Below are positions 8,817 through 17,557 of a stretch of DNA of 64,000 nt, in pieces. How positions within the stretch are numbered: the first letter of the stretch is position 1; each line of letters begins with the position of its first letter. Made by a program: the position numbers and the translations under genes. Origin of the DNA: Streptomyces macrolidinus (lineage in GTDB: Bacteria; Actinomycetota; Actinomycetes; Streptomycetales; Streptomycetaceae); assembly GCF_023887685.1 (NCBI RefSeq), contig NZ_JAMWMR010000007.1, positions 1-64,000 of the forward strand. The letters run 5' to 3'. The notes under the pieces were generated by a model. That model ran no database searches and was not told the origin of the DNA. It saw nothing but the letters and a program-made list of their open reading frames with translations.

Positions 8817-8847
8817 AGTACAGGGGGCGCTACGCCCAGTTGCTCAA
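8817..8847 (-). promoter_or_regulatory. possible bldN promoter
   Basis: Minus strand TTGAGC (8847-8842), 19-nt spacer, TGTACT (8822-8817), about 100 nt before the bldN start. The spacing is slightly long for a vegetative promoter. No clean BldD box was recognised. This site and the inverted repeat at 8853-8875 are the only structures I see in the 401-nt gap 8716-9116. Confidence 0.3.
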
Positions 8848-8852
8848 ATCAT

Positions 8853-8875
8853 CGATTACGTCGCTTCCGTAACCG
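8853..8875. promoter_or_regulatory. inverted repeat upstream of bldN
   Basis: cgattacg and cgtaaccg (8853-8860 and 8868-8875) form an 8-bp inverted repeat with one mismatch and a 7-nt spacer, just upstream of the candidate bldN -35. It is a plausible dimeric regulator site, but no regulator is identified. Confidence 0.35.
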
Positions 8876-9116
8876 ATTGACGCCCATTCAAATGCCGCAA
8901 CCTGATCGGTTGTTGACCGAAAGAGTTCGTCTTCCGTCTGAGTGCAGGGTGTGTTGTGGTCGGGGCGCGGTTGACGGGGGTTCGGAAGAGGCGCGGCCTC
9001 GGGGTCCGCGGTTGTGTGCGGAGGGTGAAGACCCGTCAGGGGATTCAGCCCGAACGGCCCAGTGGCCGCCTGCGGCCGGGGGCGGTCGGGTCGGTCGGGT
9101 CGGTCGCGTCGCGGTG

Positions 9117-10058
9117 TCAGCGGCGGCGGCGGTGCAGGGCGATCGCCGCCGCCGTGCCGCCCGCGACCGCGCCCACACCGGCCGCCGCGGGCAGGCCGAC
9201 CTTGGCCGCCTTGCGGGCCGTGCGGTAGTCGCGCAGCCGCCAGTCGTGGGCGCGGGCGTGCTTGCGGAGCTTGGCGTCCGGGTTGATCGCGTAGGGGTGG
9301 CCCACCAGCGACAGCATCGGGATGTCGTTGTGGGAGTCGCTGTACGCCGCGCAGCGGGCGAGGTCCAGGCCCTCCGCCGCCGCCAGCGCGCGGACGGCCT
9401 CCGCCTTGGCCGGGCCGTGCAGGGGTTCGCCGACCAGCCTGCCGGTGTAGACGCCCCCGACGGACTCCGCCACCGTGCCCAGCGCCCCGGTCAGGCCCAG
9501 GCGGCGGGCGATCACCGTGGCGATCTCGACGGGTGCGGCCGTGACCAGCCAGACACGCTGGCCCGCGTCCAGGTGCGCCTGGGCCAGCGCGCGCGTACCC
9601 GGCCAGATCCGCTCGGCCATGTACTCGTCGTAGATCTCCTCGCCGATCGACATCAGCTCGGCGACACGGTGGCCCTTCACGATCGACAGCGCGGAGTCGC
9701 GCGCTTCCTGCATGTGCTCGGGGTCCTCCACCCCGGCCAGCCGGAACCACGCCTGCTGCCACGCGAACTTCGCCAGCTCGCGGGTCTCGAAGAACTGCCT
9801 CTTGTACAGGCCGCGGCCGAAGTGGAACAGCGCGGCGCCCTGCATCACGGTGTTGTCGAGGTCGAAGAACGCGGCGGCCTTCTCGTCGCCGAGAACCGGG
9901 AACGGGGCCTCCTCGGCGGAGGCGTCCTGGGGGGTGGTGTCCGGGGAGGTGGTGTCCTGTGAGGACTTGCGCGCTGCCTCCGCAGAGGCCTCGCCTGCCA
10001 ACACGCTCCGCGCCGTGGCGGAGCGCCTACGGGGAGTGAGCCATCCGAGAGCGGCCAT
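9117..10058 (-). CDS. HAD-IB family hydrolase (SerB-like phosphatase)
   Basis: A 313-residue haloacid-dehalogenase phosphatase. The nucleophile motif is [12 protein letters not shown] (D66 and D68), and there is a downstream [13 protein letters not shown] motif IV for magnesium. The first 60 residues are an extension rich in Ser, Thr, Asp and Ala, and the last 30 hold a hydrophobic segment followed by LHRRRR, suggesting a C-terminal membrane anchor. The phosphorylated substrate is unknown. The gene is divergent from the glutaredoxin-like gene and follows the bldN upstream region. Confidence 0.85.
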   Translation of the reverse strand: MAALGWLTPRRRSATARSVLAGEASAEAARKSSQDTTSPDTTPQDASAEEAPFPVLGDEKAAAFFDLDNTVMQGAALFHFGRGLYKRQFFETRELAKFAWQQAWFRLAGVEDPEHMQEARDSALSIVKGHRVAELMSIGEEIYDEYMAERIWPGTRALAQAHLDAGQRVWLVTAAPVEIATVIARRLGLTGALGTVAESVGGVYTGRLVGEPLHGPAKAEAVRALAAAEGLDLARCAAYSDSHNDIPMLSLVGHPYAINPDAKLRKHARAHDWRLRDYRTARKAAKVGLPAAAGVGAVAGGTAAAIALHRRRR

Positions 10059-10240
10059 GCCGTGAGCATAGCCAGTCCGTTCCGCGCATCCGGTGCCGAG
10101 AGGTTCGCGGGCTGTGAACTCCGGGTGTCCGTGTCGTTCCGCGCTCGGGACGGGGTCGTACCGTCTCGTCGCCCGGTAGGGCCGGACGGGTGCGGGTTGC
10201 GGCCGGTTGGCCCCGCGTCTTTCCGTCCGGTCGAGCGAGA

Positions 10241-10543
10241 ATGGCCGACATGAGTCCCCTCTTCCGGCGGGAGCCCGCCCAGAAGGCCCGGAACGCCCAG
10301 GCTGCCCGGGACCATCTCGTCACGCTCATCCGCAAGCCCGGCTGCCATCTGTGTGATGACGCACAGATCGTCATCGAGAAGGTCTGCGGCGAGTTGGGCG
10401 TTCCCTGGGAGCAGAAGGACATCACCCAGGACGAGGAGCTGAACCGTGAGTACTGGGAGCAGATCCCGGTCGTCCTGATCGACGGCGCGCAGCACACGTT
10501 CTGGCGCGTGAACGAGGACCGCCTGCGCAAGGCCCTCGCCTAG
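10241..10543 (+). CDS. glutaredoxin-like protein (DUF836 type)
   Basis: A 100-residue thioredoxin-fold protein with the redox motif KPGCHLCDD (C35 and C38) and the cis-proline segment [11 protein letters not shown]. This is the compact glutaredoxin-like family common upstream of rex in Streptomyces; it probably exchanges disulfides with a thiol partner. ATG 10241 is chosen from the family N-terminus; the ribosome binding site (GAGCGAGA) is weak and ATG 10250 is possible. It lies directly before the Rex operator region, which fits a redox theme. Confidence 0.85.
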   Translation: MADMSPLFRREPAQKARNAQAARDHLVTLIRKPGCHLCDDAQIVIEKVCGELGVPWEQKDITQDEELNREYWEQIPVVLIDGAQHTFWRVNEDRLRKALA

Positions 10544-10841
10544 CTGCCCGGAGTCGCTCCGGAGTTGCCCGGAGCCGCTCCGGTGGTCACCCGGAGACCT
10601 TTCCGGCAGTCGCTCCAGCGGTCGTTCCGATGCCGCCGCGGAACTGACCGAGCAGTCCAAGTGGCCCGAAAGTCGCTTAGGATCGATGGCGATCGGTCTC
10701 GGGGGCGTGGATTGTTGAGGAGAGTGTGCGGTTTTGCCCCCAGAACGACAGGGACGCAGGTGCGCGTGCGCCGGTTCCGAAACAGGGCGCCGAAGGCGCG
10801 TGACCCCGGTCACGTTGGCCGGGCAAATCGGACACCATCTT

Positions 10842-10857
10842 TGTGCACGCGTTCACA
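10842..10857 (+). promoter_or_regulatory. Rex operator (ROP) upstream of rex
   Basis: TGTGcACGCGTTCACA differs at one base from the palindromic Rex operator TGTGAAC-N2-GTTCACA known from Streptomyces. It lies 93 nt before the rex start. Rex leaves this site when NADH is high, so the rex-hemACD unit is expected to be autoregulated by redox state. The 391-nt gap 10544-10934 has no other clear feature. Confidence 0.88.
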
Positions 10858-10934
10858 AAGACATAGCCTGCTTTCGACGGGGCGGTCTGGGGACGTATGA
10901 CCGCCTACAGCCCCGCTCTACCCGCAGGAGCACC

Positions 10935-11696
10935 GTGGCAACTGGCCGAACTCACCGACCGGCGACCCGCAGCCGAGGAATCCCCGAGGCCACCGTCGCC
11001 AGGCTTCCGCTGTACCTCCGAGCGCTGACCGCACTGTCGGAGCGCTCGGTTCCCACGGTCTCCTCCGAGGAGCTGGCCGCGGCGGCGGGGGTCAACTCAG
11101 CGAAGCTGCGCAAGGACTTCTCCTACCTCGGTTCCTACGGGACCCGTGGCGTGGGCTACGACGTCGAGTATCTCGTGTACCAGATCTCCCGCGAACTGGG
11201 CCTGACCCAGGACTGGCCGGTTGTGATCGTCGGTATCGGTAACCTCGGCGCGGCGCTGGCCAATTACGGCGGGTTCGCCTCCCGTGGCTTCCGGATCGCG
11301 GCGCTCATCGACGCGGACCCGGCGATGGCCGGGAAGCCGGTCGCGGGCATCCCGGTCCAGCACACGGACGACCTCGAGAAGATCATCAAGGGCAACGGCG
11401 TGTCGATCGGGGTCATCGCGACCCCGGCGGGCGCCGCCCAGCAGGTCTGCGACCGGCTCGTGGGTGCCGGGGTGACCTCCATCCTGAACTTCGCGCCGAC
11501 CGTGCTGTCCGTCCCGGACGGCGTCGACGTGCGCAAGGTCGACCTCTCCATCGAGCTGCAGATCCTCGCCTTCCACGAGCAGCGCAAGGCGGGCGAGGAA
11601 GCGCTGCCCGACGGGCTGCCGGCCTCCGCCGCCGCTGCCCGGGAGTCCACCGACAAGGGACCCGACGGGGACGTTCCCGCCGTGATGCCGGCATGA
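10935..11696 (+). CDS. rex: redox-sensing transcriptional repressor Rex
   Basis: A 253-residue repressor that binds NADH and NAD+ and controls respiratory and heme genes. The N-terminal winged helix runs over about 18-75 (SSEELAAAAGVNSAKLRKDF, then SYGTRGVGYDV). The Rossmann fold starts with VVIVGIGNLGAALANY (GxGNxG at 100-105), and a C-terminal swapped helix contains VDLSIELQILAFHEQ. GTG 10935 has CAGGAG at 10925-10930. The ROP lies upstream. The stop overlaps the hemA start as ATGA, so translation is coupled to hemA. Confidence 0.95.
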   Translation: MATGRTHRPATRSRGIPEATVARLPLYLRALTALSERSVPTVSSEELAAAAGVNSAKLRKDFSYLGSYGTRGVGYDVEYLVYQISRELGLTQDWPVVIVGIGNLGAALANYGGFASRGFRIAALIDADPAMAGKPVAGIPVQHTDDLEKIIKGNGVSIGVIATPAGAAQQVCDRLVGAGVTSILNFAPTVLSVPDGVDVRKVDLSIELQILAFHEQRKAGEEALPDGLPASAAAARESTDKGPDGDVPAVMPA

Positions 11697-13420
11697 GTCT
11701 TCTCGTTGTCGGGCTGAGCCACCGCAGCGCTCCGATCAGCGTCCTGGAGCGGGCCGCGCTGGCCACGGACGCCCAGGCCAAGCTGGTCCAGGACACGGTC
11801 GCCGCCGAGCCGGCCACCGAGGCCGCGCTGCTCGCCACCTGCAACCGCATCGAGCTGTACGCCGACGTGGACAAGTTCCACGCCGGTGTCGCCGAGCTGT
11901 CGACCCTCCTCGCCCAGCACAGCGGCGTCGGCCTCGACGAGCTGACCCCGTACCTCTATGTGCACTACGAGGACCGGGCCGTCCACCACCTGTTCTCCCT
12001 GGCCTGCGGGCTCGACTCCATGGTCGTGGGCGAGGGCCAGATCCTCGGCCAGATCAAGAACTCCCTGGCCGCCGCGCAGGAACGACACACCGCGGGACGA
12101 CTGCTGAACGACCTGTTCCAGCAGGCCCTGCGGGTCGGCAAGCGCGCCCACTCCGAGACGGGCATCGACCGCGCCGGGCAGTCGCTGGTGACCTTCGGCC
12201 TGGAGCAGCTCTCCGCCGGTACGCCGGTCGAGACCTGGGCCCGGGGCAAGCGGGCCCTCGTGATCGGCGCCGGTTCCATGTCCTCGCTGGCCGCGGCGAC
12301 CCTCGCGCGCGCCGGCATCACCGAGGTCGTGATCGCCAACCGCACCTTCGAGCGGGCCGAGCGGCTCGCGCAGATCCTGACGGAGGCCGACGACACGGAC
12401 GTGCTGGCGCGCGCCGTGCCGATGGAGACGGTCGCCGACGAGCTGGCACGGGCCGATGTCGCGGTGTCCTGTACGGGCGCGACCGGCGTGGTCCTCACGG
12501 CCGACGCGGTCGCCGCCGCGCTGGAGGGACGCGTGGCGGGTCCGGTGACCCCGCTCGTCCCCGCACCGGGCGGTGCCCCCGAGACCGTCCCCGCGAGCCC
12601 GGCCGGCCAGGACGAGTGTCCGATCGACCTGTCCGCGGTGCAGCGCACCGCCGGCTTCTCGGTGCTCGGCGAGGCCGCCGTCGCCGGGATGGCGGCCACC
12701 GAGCTGGAGCAGCACGCCGCCTGGGTGGACAAGGGTGTCGAGCCGCGCGGCCACCGCGCCGCCGCCGGGTCCACCGTGCTCGACCCCGAGGCCGACACCG
12801 ACGCGATCAACGCGCTGGTCGCGACCGTCGCCGCCACCGGCCGGGTCCCCGAGCGCCGCAGCCCCGAACCCGTCGAGATCCCCCGCCCCGCGCCCGCGCT
12901 CGCGCTGCTCGACCTCGCCATGCCGCGGGACATCGACGCGGCCGTGCACCGGCTGCCCGGCGCGCGCCTCGTCGACATCGAGTCGCTGGCCGACGCCTCC
13001 GCCGACGCGCCGATGGCCGCCGACGTGGACCTCGTACGGCGCATCGTCTCCGACGAGGTCGCCGCGTTCGGCGCCGCCCTGCGCGCCGCGCACATCACGC
13101 CCACCGTCGTCGCGCTGCGCACGATGGCCGCCGACGTGGTGGCGAGCGAGATCGCGCGCCTGGAGGGACGGCTGCCCGACCTCGACACCAAGCACCACGC
13201 CGAGATCACGCAGACCGTACGACGCGTCGTGGACAAGCTGCTGCACGCGCCGACCGTGCGGATCAAGCAGCTCGCGGCCGAGCCCGGCGGCGCCGGGTAC
13301 GCGGACGCGCTGCGCACCCTGTTCGACCTCGACCCCGAGACGGTCGCCTCCGTCTCCCGGGCCGAGGACACCGAGAACGACACGAACACCGAGAACGCCA
13401 AGAACCGAGGGCGAGCATGA
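11693..13420 (+). CDS. hemA: glutamyl-tRNA reductase
   Basis: Reduces glutamyl-tRNA(Glu) to glutamate-1-semialdehyde with NADPH, the first committed step of the C5 heme pathway; HemL (at 45.6 kb) uses the product. The catalytic cysteine is C50 in LLATCNRIELY, and the family signature GLDSMVVGEGQILGQIK follows. At 575 residues it is about 150 longer than the usual 420. The extra length lies mainly in the NADPH domain and behind it (about 260-400, rich in Ala, Pro and Glu), as in other Streptomyces enzymes. ATGA overlaps join it to rex and to hemC. Confidence 0.95.
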   Translation: MSLLVVGLSHRSAPISVLERAALATDAQAKLVQDTVAAEPATEAALLATCNRIELYADVDKFHAGVAELSTLLAQHSGVGLDELTPYLYVHYEDRAVHHLFSLACGLDSMVVGEGQILGQIKNSLAAAQERHTAGRLLNDLFQQALRVGKRAHSETGIDRAGQSLVTFGLEQLSAGTPVETWARGKRALVIGAGSMSSLAAATLARAGITEVVIANRTFERAERLAQILTEADDTDVLARAVPMETVADELARADVAVSCTGATGVVLTADAVAAALEGRVAGPVTPLVPAPGGAPETVPASPAGQDECPIDLSAVQRTAGFSVLGEAAVAGMAATELEQHAAWVDKGVEPRGHRAAAGSTVLDPEADTDAINALVATVAATGRVPERRSPEPVEIPRPAPALALLDLAMPRDIDAAVHRLPGARLVDIESLADASADAPMAADVDLVRRIVSDEVAAFGAALRAAHITPTVVALRTMAADVVASEIARLEGRLPDLDTKHHAEITQTVRRVVDKLLHAPTVRIKQLAAEPGGAGYADALRTLFDLDPETVASVSRAEDTENDTNTENAKNRGRA

Positions 13421-14412
13421 GTGAGCAGGCACTGAGGCTGGGGACCAGGCGCAGCAAGCTGGCCATGGCCCAGTCCGGTCAGGTCGCGGACGCCGTGACC
13501 CGGGTGACCGGACGGCCCGTCGAGCTCGTGGAGATCACGACGTACGGCGACATCTCCCGCGAGCACCTCGCGCAGATCGGCGGCACCGGTGTGTTCGTGG
13601 CGGCCCTGCGCGAGGCGCTGCTGCGCGGCGAGGTCGACTTCGCCGTGCACTCCCTCAAGGATCTGCCGACCGCGCAGCCGGAGGGCCTCGTGCTGGCCGC
13701 CGTGCCCGTGCGCGAGGACCCGCGTGACGTGATCGTCGCGCGTGAGGGTCTGAAGTTCGCCGACCTGCCCCGCGGGGCCCGCATAGGCACCGGCTCGCCG
13801 CGCCGCATGGCGCAGTTGAACGCGTACGCCCGTACGCACGACCTCAGCATCGAGACGGTCCCGATCCGGGGCAACGTCGACACCCGCATCGGATACGTCC
13901 GCAGCGGCGAGCTGGACGCGGTGGTCCTCGCCGCGGCCGGGCTGAACCGTCTCGGGCGTCTCGACGAGGTGACCGACTTCCTGTCGGTCGACACCGTTCT
14001 GCCCGCCCCCGGCCAGGGGGCACTGGCGATCGAGTGTGCTGCGCGGAACGCGGAGCTGATCGCCGCGCTCGCCGAGCTCGACGACCCCTTCACCCGGGTC
14101 GCCGTGACCGCCGAGCGGTCCCTGCTCGCCGCCCTGGAGGCCGGTTGCAGCGCTCCCGTGGGCGCGCTGGCCGACCTTCACCCTCTCTCGGCTTCGCTCG
14201 AGCGAGGGGACTCCCGGGGCGCCGGGCAGACTGTCAAGGAAATGCGCCTGCGCGGCGTCGTCGGCCGGGCCGACGGTTCCGCGCTGGTGCAGATGTCCAC
14301 CACCGGTCCCGTGCTCGAGTCGCACGACCAGGCGATGGCGCTCGGCAGCGAACTCGCCGCCGAGATGCTTGCCAAGGGCGCGGCCGGTCTGATGGGGGAG
14401 CGAGCACATTGA
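13417..14412 (+). CDS. hemC: hydroxymethylbilane synthase (porphobilinogen deaminase)
   Basis: A 331-residue enzyme that polymerises four porphobilinogens into hydroxymethylbilane. C244 in EAGCSAPVG carries the dipyrromethane cofactor. SLKDLPT and GTGSPRRMAQL are substrate-binding signatures. After the cofactor loop (about residues 254-270) there is a foreign-looking in-frame stretch SASLERGDSRGAG, encoded by a small palindromic repeat, that relatives should lack. It overlaps hemA by ATGA and hemD by TTGA, so it is translationally coupled on both sides. Confidence 0.95.
   Translation: MSEQALRLGTRRSKLAMAQSGQVADAVTRVTGRPVELVEITTYGDISREHLAQIGGTGVFVAALREALLRGEVDFAVHSLKDLPTAQPEGLVLAAVPVREDPRDVIVAREGLKFADLPRGARIGTGSPRRMAQLNAYARTHDLSIETVPIRGNVDTRIGYVRSGELDAVVLAAAGLNRLGRLDEVTDFLSVDTVLPAPGQGALAIECAARNAELIAALAELDDPFTRVAVTAERSLLAALEAGCSAPVGALADLHPLSASLERGDSRGAGQTVKEMRLRGVVGRADGSALVQMSTTGPVLESHDQAMALGSELAAEMLAKGAAGLMGERAH
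14183..14210. repeat. SLERG-type palindromic repeat inside hemC
   Basis: ctctctcggcttcgctcgag followed by cgagggga contains the 12-bp palindrome tcgctcgagcga (14194-14205). Copies of the motif cggcttcgctcgagcgggg are familiar as short dispersed hairpins in Streptomyces, usually intergenic. Here it is inside hemC and read in frame as SASLERG. Confidence 0.6.
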
Positions 14413-16100
14413 GCCCCACCACCCTTCCCGCCGGCCTCGACCACGGGCACGTCACCTTCCTCGGTGCCGGACCCGGGGATCCGGGACTTCTCACACTGCG
14501 CGCCGTGGAGGCGCTGGCGAACGCGGACGTTCTCGTCGGCGAGCACGATGTGCTCGACGTGGTGCGTACGCATGCCAAGGTCGGCGTCGCCGTCCTTGAC
14601 ACGGACACGGCTCCCTCGACGGGCACGGGCGCACCTCAACTCGCGGTTGTCGGCGGTGAGTCGACTCCCGCTGCCCCTGCGCCGAGGGATGCCGCACATC
14701 TTGTCATGGAGGCTGCGCGGGGTGGCAGGCGGGTCGTCCGTGCGGTGACCGGGGACCCCGGCCTCGACGCGTACGCGGCCGAGGAGATGCTGGCGTGCGC
14801 CGCGGCGGGTATCCCGTTCGAGGTCGTCCCGGGCATCGCCACCGCCGTGGGTGTGCCCGCGTACGCGGGTGTGCCGCTGCGGGGCGAGGGGGGTACGGAC
14901 GTCCGGTTCCTGGACGCCCGGACCGCTTCGGACCGCTGCTGGACCGAGGTCGGTGCCTCCGACTGCACGGTCGTGGTCTCCACGACGCTGGACTCGGTGG
15001 CCGCCGCCGCCGGGGAACTGGTGGCCGCGGGCCGTAAGCCGGACACCCCGCTGACGGTGACGATCGCCGGTACGACGACGCGGCAGCGCACGTGGTCCGC
15101 GACGCTCGGCTCGATCGCGCAGACCCTGAAGCAGGCGAAGGTCCTGCCGTCCCCCGACGGCGGCCGACCGGTGATAGCCGTGGTCGGTGAGCGTTCCGCC
15201 GCCGCGCAGCGCGACCAGCTCTCGTGGTTCGAGAGCAAGCCGCTGTTCGGCTGGAAGGTCCTCGTCCCGCGGACGAAGGAGCAGGCGGCCTCGCTCTCCG
15301 AGCAGTTGCGCTCGTACGGGGCCGTGCCGCACGAGGTGCCGACGATCGCCGTCGAGCCGCCGCGTACGCCCCAGCAGATGGAGCGGGCGGTCAAGGGCCT
15401 GGTGACGGGCCGCTACGAGTGGATCGCGTTCACCTCGGTCAACGCGGTGAAGGCGGTCCGGGAGAAGTTCGAGGAGTACGGCCTCGACGCGCGCGCCTTC
15501 GCGGGCATCAAGGTGGCCGCGGTCGGCGAGCAGACGGCGAACGCGCTGATCGCCTTCGGCGTGAAGCCGGACCTGATCCCCTCCGGGGAGCAGTCCGCCG
15601 CGGGCCTGCTGGAGGACTGGCCGCCGTACGACCCGGTGTTCGACCCGATCGACCGTGTCTTCCTGCCGCGCGCCGACATCGCCACGGAGACCCTGGTGGC
15701 CGGTCTGATCGAGCTGGGCTGGGAGGTCGACGACGTCACGGCCTACCGGACCGTGCGCGCCTCGCCGCCGCCGGCCGAGACCCGTGAGGCGATCAAGGGC
15801 GGTGGCTTCGACGCGGTCCTGTTCACGTCGTCGTCGACGGTCCGGAACCTCGTGGGTATCGCGGGCAAGCCGCACAGCGTGACGGTGATCGCCTGTATCG
15901 GCCCGGCGACCGCGAAGACGGCCGAGGAACACGGCCTGCGCGTGGACGTCATGGCGCCCGAGCCGTCGGTCCACAAGCTGACGGAGGCGCTCGCGGACTT
16001 CGGCCTCAAGCGGCGCACGGCCGCCCTGGAGGCCGGTGACCCGGTGACCCGGCCGAGCGAGCGGAGGCCGGGGGCGCGCAGGCGCCGTTCGAGCACCTGA
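14409..16100 (+). CDS. hemD: bifunctional uroporphyrinogen-III C-methyltransferase/synthase
   Basis: A 563-residue fusion. Residues 15-250 are an SAM-dependent tetrapyrrole methylase (CobA type): FLGAGPGDPGLLTLRAVEAL, RAVTGDPGLDAYAAEEML, and FEVVPGIATAVGVPAYAGVP. Residues about 275-545 are uroporphyrinogen-III synthase (HemD), with WIAFTSVNAVKAVREKF and FTSSSTVRNLVGIAGKP. It cyclises hydroxymethylbilane to uroporphyrinogen III and may send part of it to siroheme or cobalamin. The start is TTG 14409 overlapping the hemC stop as TTGA; the frame stays open upstream, but only inside hemC. Confidence 0.92.
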   Translation: MSPTTLPAGLDHGHVTFLGAGPGDPGLLTLRAVEALANADVLVGEHDVLDVVRTHAKVGVAVLDTDTAPSTGTGAPQLAVVGGESTPAAPAPRDAAHLVMEAARGGRRVVRAVTGDPGLDAYAAEEMLACAAAGIPFEVVPGIATAVGVPAYAGVPLRGEGGTDVRFLDARTASDRCWTEVGASDCTVVVSTTLDSVAAAAGELVAAGRKPDTPLTVTIAGTTTRQRTWSATLGSIAQTLKQAKVLPSPDGGRPVIAVVGERSAAAQRDQLSWFESKPLFGWKVLVPRTKEQAASLSEQLRSYGAVPHEVPTIAVEPPRTPQQMERAVKGLVTGRYEWIAFTSVNAVKAVREKFEEYGLDARAFAGIKVAAVGEQTANALIAFGVKPDLIPSGEQSAAGLLEDWPPYDPVFDPIDRVFLPRADIATETLVAGLIELGWEVDDVTAYRTVRASPPPAETREAIKGGGFDAVLFTSSSTVRNLVGIAGKPHSVTVIACIGPATAKTAEEHGLRVDVMAPEPSVHKLTEALADFGLKRRTAALEAGDPVTRPSERRPGARRRRSST

Positions 16101-16111
16101 GGCTCATGAAG

Positions 16112-16148
16112 AGGAAGGGCGTCCCCGGTCTGCGGGGGCGCCCTTCCT
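16112..16148 (+). terminator. terminator after hemD
   Basis: Arms 16112-16127 and 16133-16148 (aggaagggcgtccccg and its near-complement, one G-U pair) form a 16-bp stem with a 5-nt loop, directly after the hemD stop. hemB therefore likely has its own promoter as well as any read-through. Confidence 0.8.
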
Positions 16149-16247
16149 GCTGTGGTCCCGCACCAGGTCACGAGGGAGAAACCGGTGGTTTCCGGTCCGA
16201 CGTCGCGTCGGCAAAAGGACCCTACGGGCGGGCGTAGCGTAGGTGGC

Positions 16248-17240
16248 ATGACGAAGTACGGATCCTTCCCCGGTACCCGTCCCCGGCGGCTGCGCACGAC
16301 GCCCGCCATGCGCCGTATGGTCGCCGAGACCCGGCTCCACCCGGCCGACTTCATCCTCCCCGCCTTCGTGCGGGAGGGCGTCAGCGAGCCGGTGCCGATC
16401 GAGGCCATGCCGGGGGTCGTGCAGCACACCCGCGACAGCCTGAAGAAGGCCGCGCTGGAGGCCGTGGAGGCCGGAGTCTCCGGGATCATGCTGTTCGGCG
16501 TGCCCGAGGAGTCGAAGAAGGACGGCGCCGGTACGGCGGGCACCGACCCGGACGGGATCCTCCAGGTCGCCCTGCGCGACGTACGGGCCGAGGTCGGCGA
16601 CGACCTGCTCGTCATGTCCGACCTGTGCCTGGACGAGTTCACCGACCACGGCCACTGCGGCGTCCTCGACGCCGACGGCCGGGTCGACAACGACGCCACG
16701 CTGGAGCGGTACGCCGAGATGGCGCAGGTGCAGGCCGACGCGGGCGCGCACATCGTGGGCCCGAGCGGGATGATGGACGGCCAGATCGGCGTCATCCGCG
16801 ACGCGCTGGACCAGATCGGGCGGGAGGACGTCTCGATCCTCGCCTACACCGCCAAGTACTCCTCGGCCTTCTACGGTCCCTTCCGGGAGGCCGTCGGCTC
16901 CGCGCTGCGGGGCGACCGCAAGACCTATCAGCAGGACCCCGCCAACGTGCGCGAGTCGCTGCGGGAGCTGGCGCTCGACCTGGAGGAGGGCGCCGACATG
17001 GTGATGGTGAAGCCCGCCGGGCCTTACCTCGACATCCTCGCGCGGGTCGCCGAAGCGTCGGACGTGCCCGTCGTCGCGTACCAGATCTCCGGTGAGTACT
17101 CGATGGTCGAGGCCGCCGCCGAGAGGGGCTGGATCGACCGGGACCAGGCGATCCTGGAGACCCTGACCGGCATCAAGCGGGCCGGTGCCGACAACATCCT
17201 CACCTACTGGGCCGTCGAGGCCGCGCAGAAGCTGCGCTGA
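16248..17240 (+). CDS. hemB: delta-aminolevulinic acid dehydratase (porphobilinogen synthase)
   Basis: Condenses two 5-aminolevulinates into porphobilinogen, the HemC substrate. 330 residues, standard length. The Schiff-base lysines are K203 ([14 protein letters not shown]) and K255 (VMVKPAGPY). The metal loop reads [15 protein letters not shown]127 and C137 are kept but the central cysteine of the zinc type is replaced by Asp, a hybrid between zinc and magnesium types. ATG 16248 follows TAGGTGG. It is separated from hemD by a terminator and followed by another one. Confidence 0.95.
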   Translation: MTKYGSFPGTRPRRLRTTPAMRRMVAETRLHPADFILPAFVREGVSEPVPIEAMPGVVQHTRDSLKKAALEAVEAGVSGIMLFGVPEESKKDGAGTAGTDPDGILQVALRDVRAEVGDDLLVMSDLCLDEFTDHGHCGVLDADGRVDNDATLERYAEMAQVQADAGAHIVGPSGMMDGQIGVIRDALDQIGREDVSILAYTAKYSSAFYGPFREAVGSALRGDRKTYQQDPANVRESLRELALDLEEGADMVMVKPAGPYLDILARVAEASDVPVVAYQISGEYSMVEAAAERGWIDRDQAILETLTGIKRAGADNILTYWAVEAAQKLR

Positions 17241-17413
17241 GACACACCGTCGCCGCAGGGCCCGCCCGTCGTCCCCAGAGACCTGGAGACGACGGGCGGG
17301 CCCTCGTCGCGTACGCCCCGACCGTCCTGGCAGCCCGCCGTGAGGCCGGCGGTCGCGGCGATCACGAGCACCGTGGCGGCGAGCAGTTGGGTACGGGCGC
17401 TGCGTACGGGCAT
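17204..17413 (-). CDS. small putative lipoprotein, 69 residues
   Basis: ATG 17413 has an excellent ribosome binding site, AAGGAGGG, 7 nt upstream on the minus strand. The product begins with a short signal peptide ([20 protein letters not shown]) and a plausible but atypical lipobox LTAGC (T at -3). After the cysteine it has no recognised domain. Its second half is read through the hemB terminator hairpin and the last 12 codons of hemB on the opposite strand. So the start is well supported, but the 3' end may be a relic or an overlapping gene. It follows the DUF4232 lipoprotein gene after a hairpin. Confidence 0.45.
   Translation of the reverse strand: MPVRSARTQLLAATVLVIAATAGLTAGCQDGRGVRDEGPPVVSRSLGTTGGPCGDGVSQRSFCAASTAQ
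17258..17303. terminator. terminator after hemB
   Basis: Perfect 16-bp arms 17258-17273 and 17288-17303 (gggcccgcccgtcgtc and complement) with a 14-nt loop that can itself pair (ccag/ctgg). It lies inside the small minus-strand lipoprotein frame. Confidence 0.85.
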
Positions 17414-17438
17414 GGGTGGTCCCTCCTTGTGGACCGGA

Positions 17439-17461
17439 GAGGGGCCCTGCGCGGGCCCCTC
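17439..17461 (-). terminator. short hairpin between the DUF4232 gene and the small lipoprotein gene
   Basis: gaggggccc/gggcccctc (17439-17447 and 17453-17461), a perfect 9-bp stem with a 5-nt loop. It probably ends or attenuates transcription from the DUF4232 gene. Confidence 0.6.
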
Positions 17462-17557
17462 GGTGGTGATGAACGGCGGGGCGGTCGCGGGATCGGCGGG
17501 GGTCGGCCGGATCGGTCACGCGGCCGGTCACGCGGCCCTCGGTCACTCCGCCTCCGG

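Noticed and set aside
11264..14409. Very long minus-strand open frames over rex, hemA and hemC
   Set aside because: Opposite strand of three coupled, motif-bearing genes; the translations are compositionally biased and resemble nothing.
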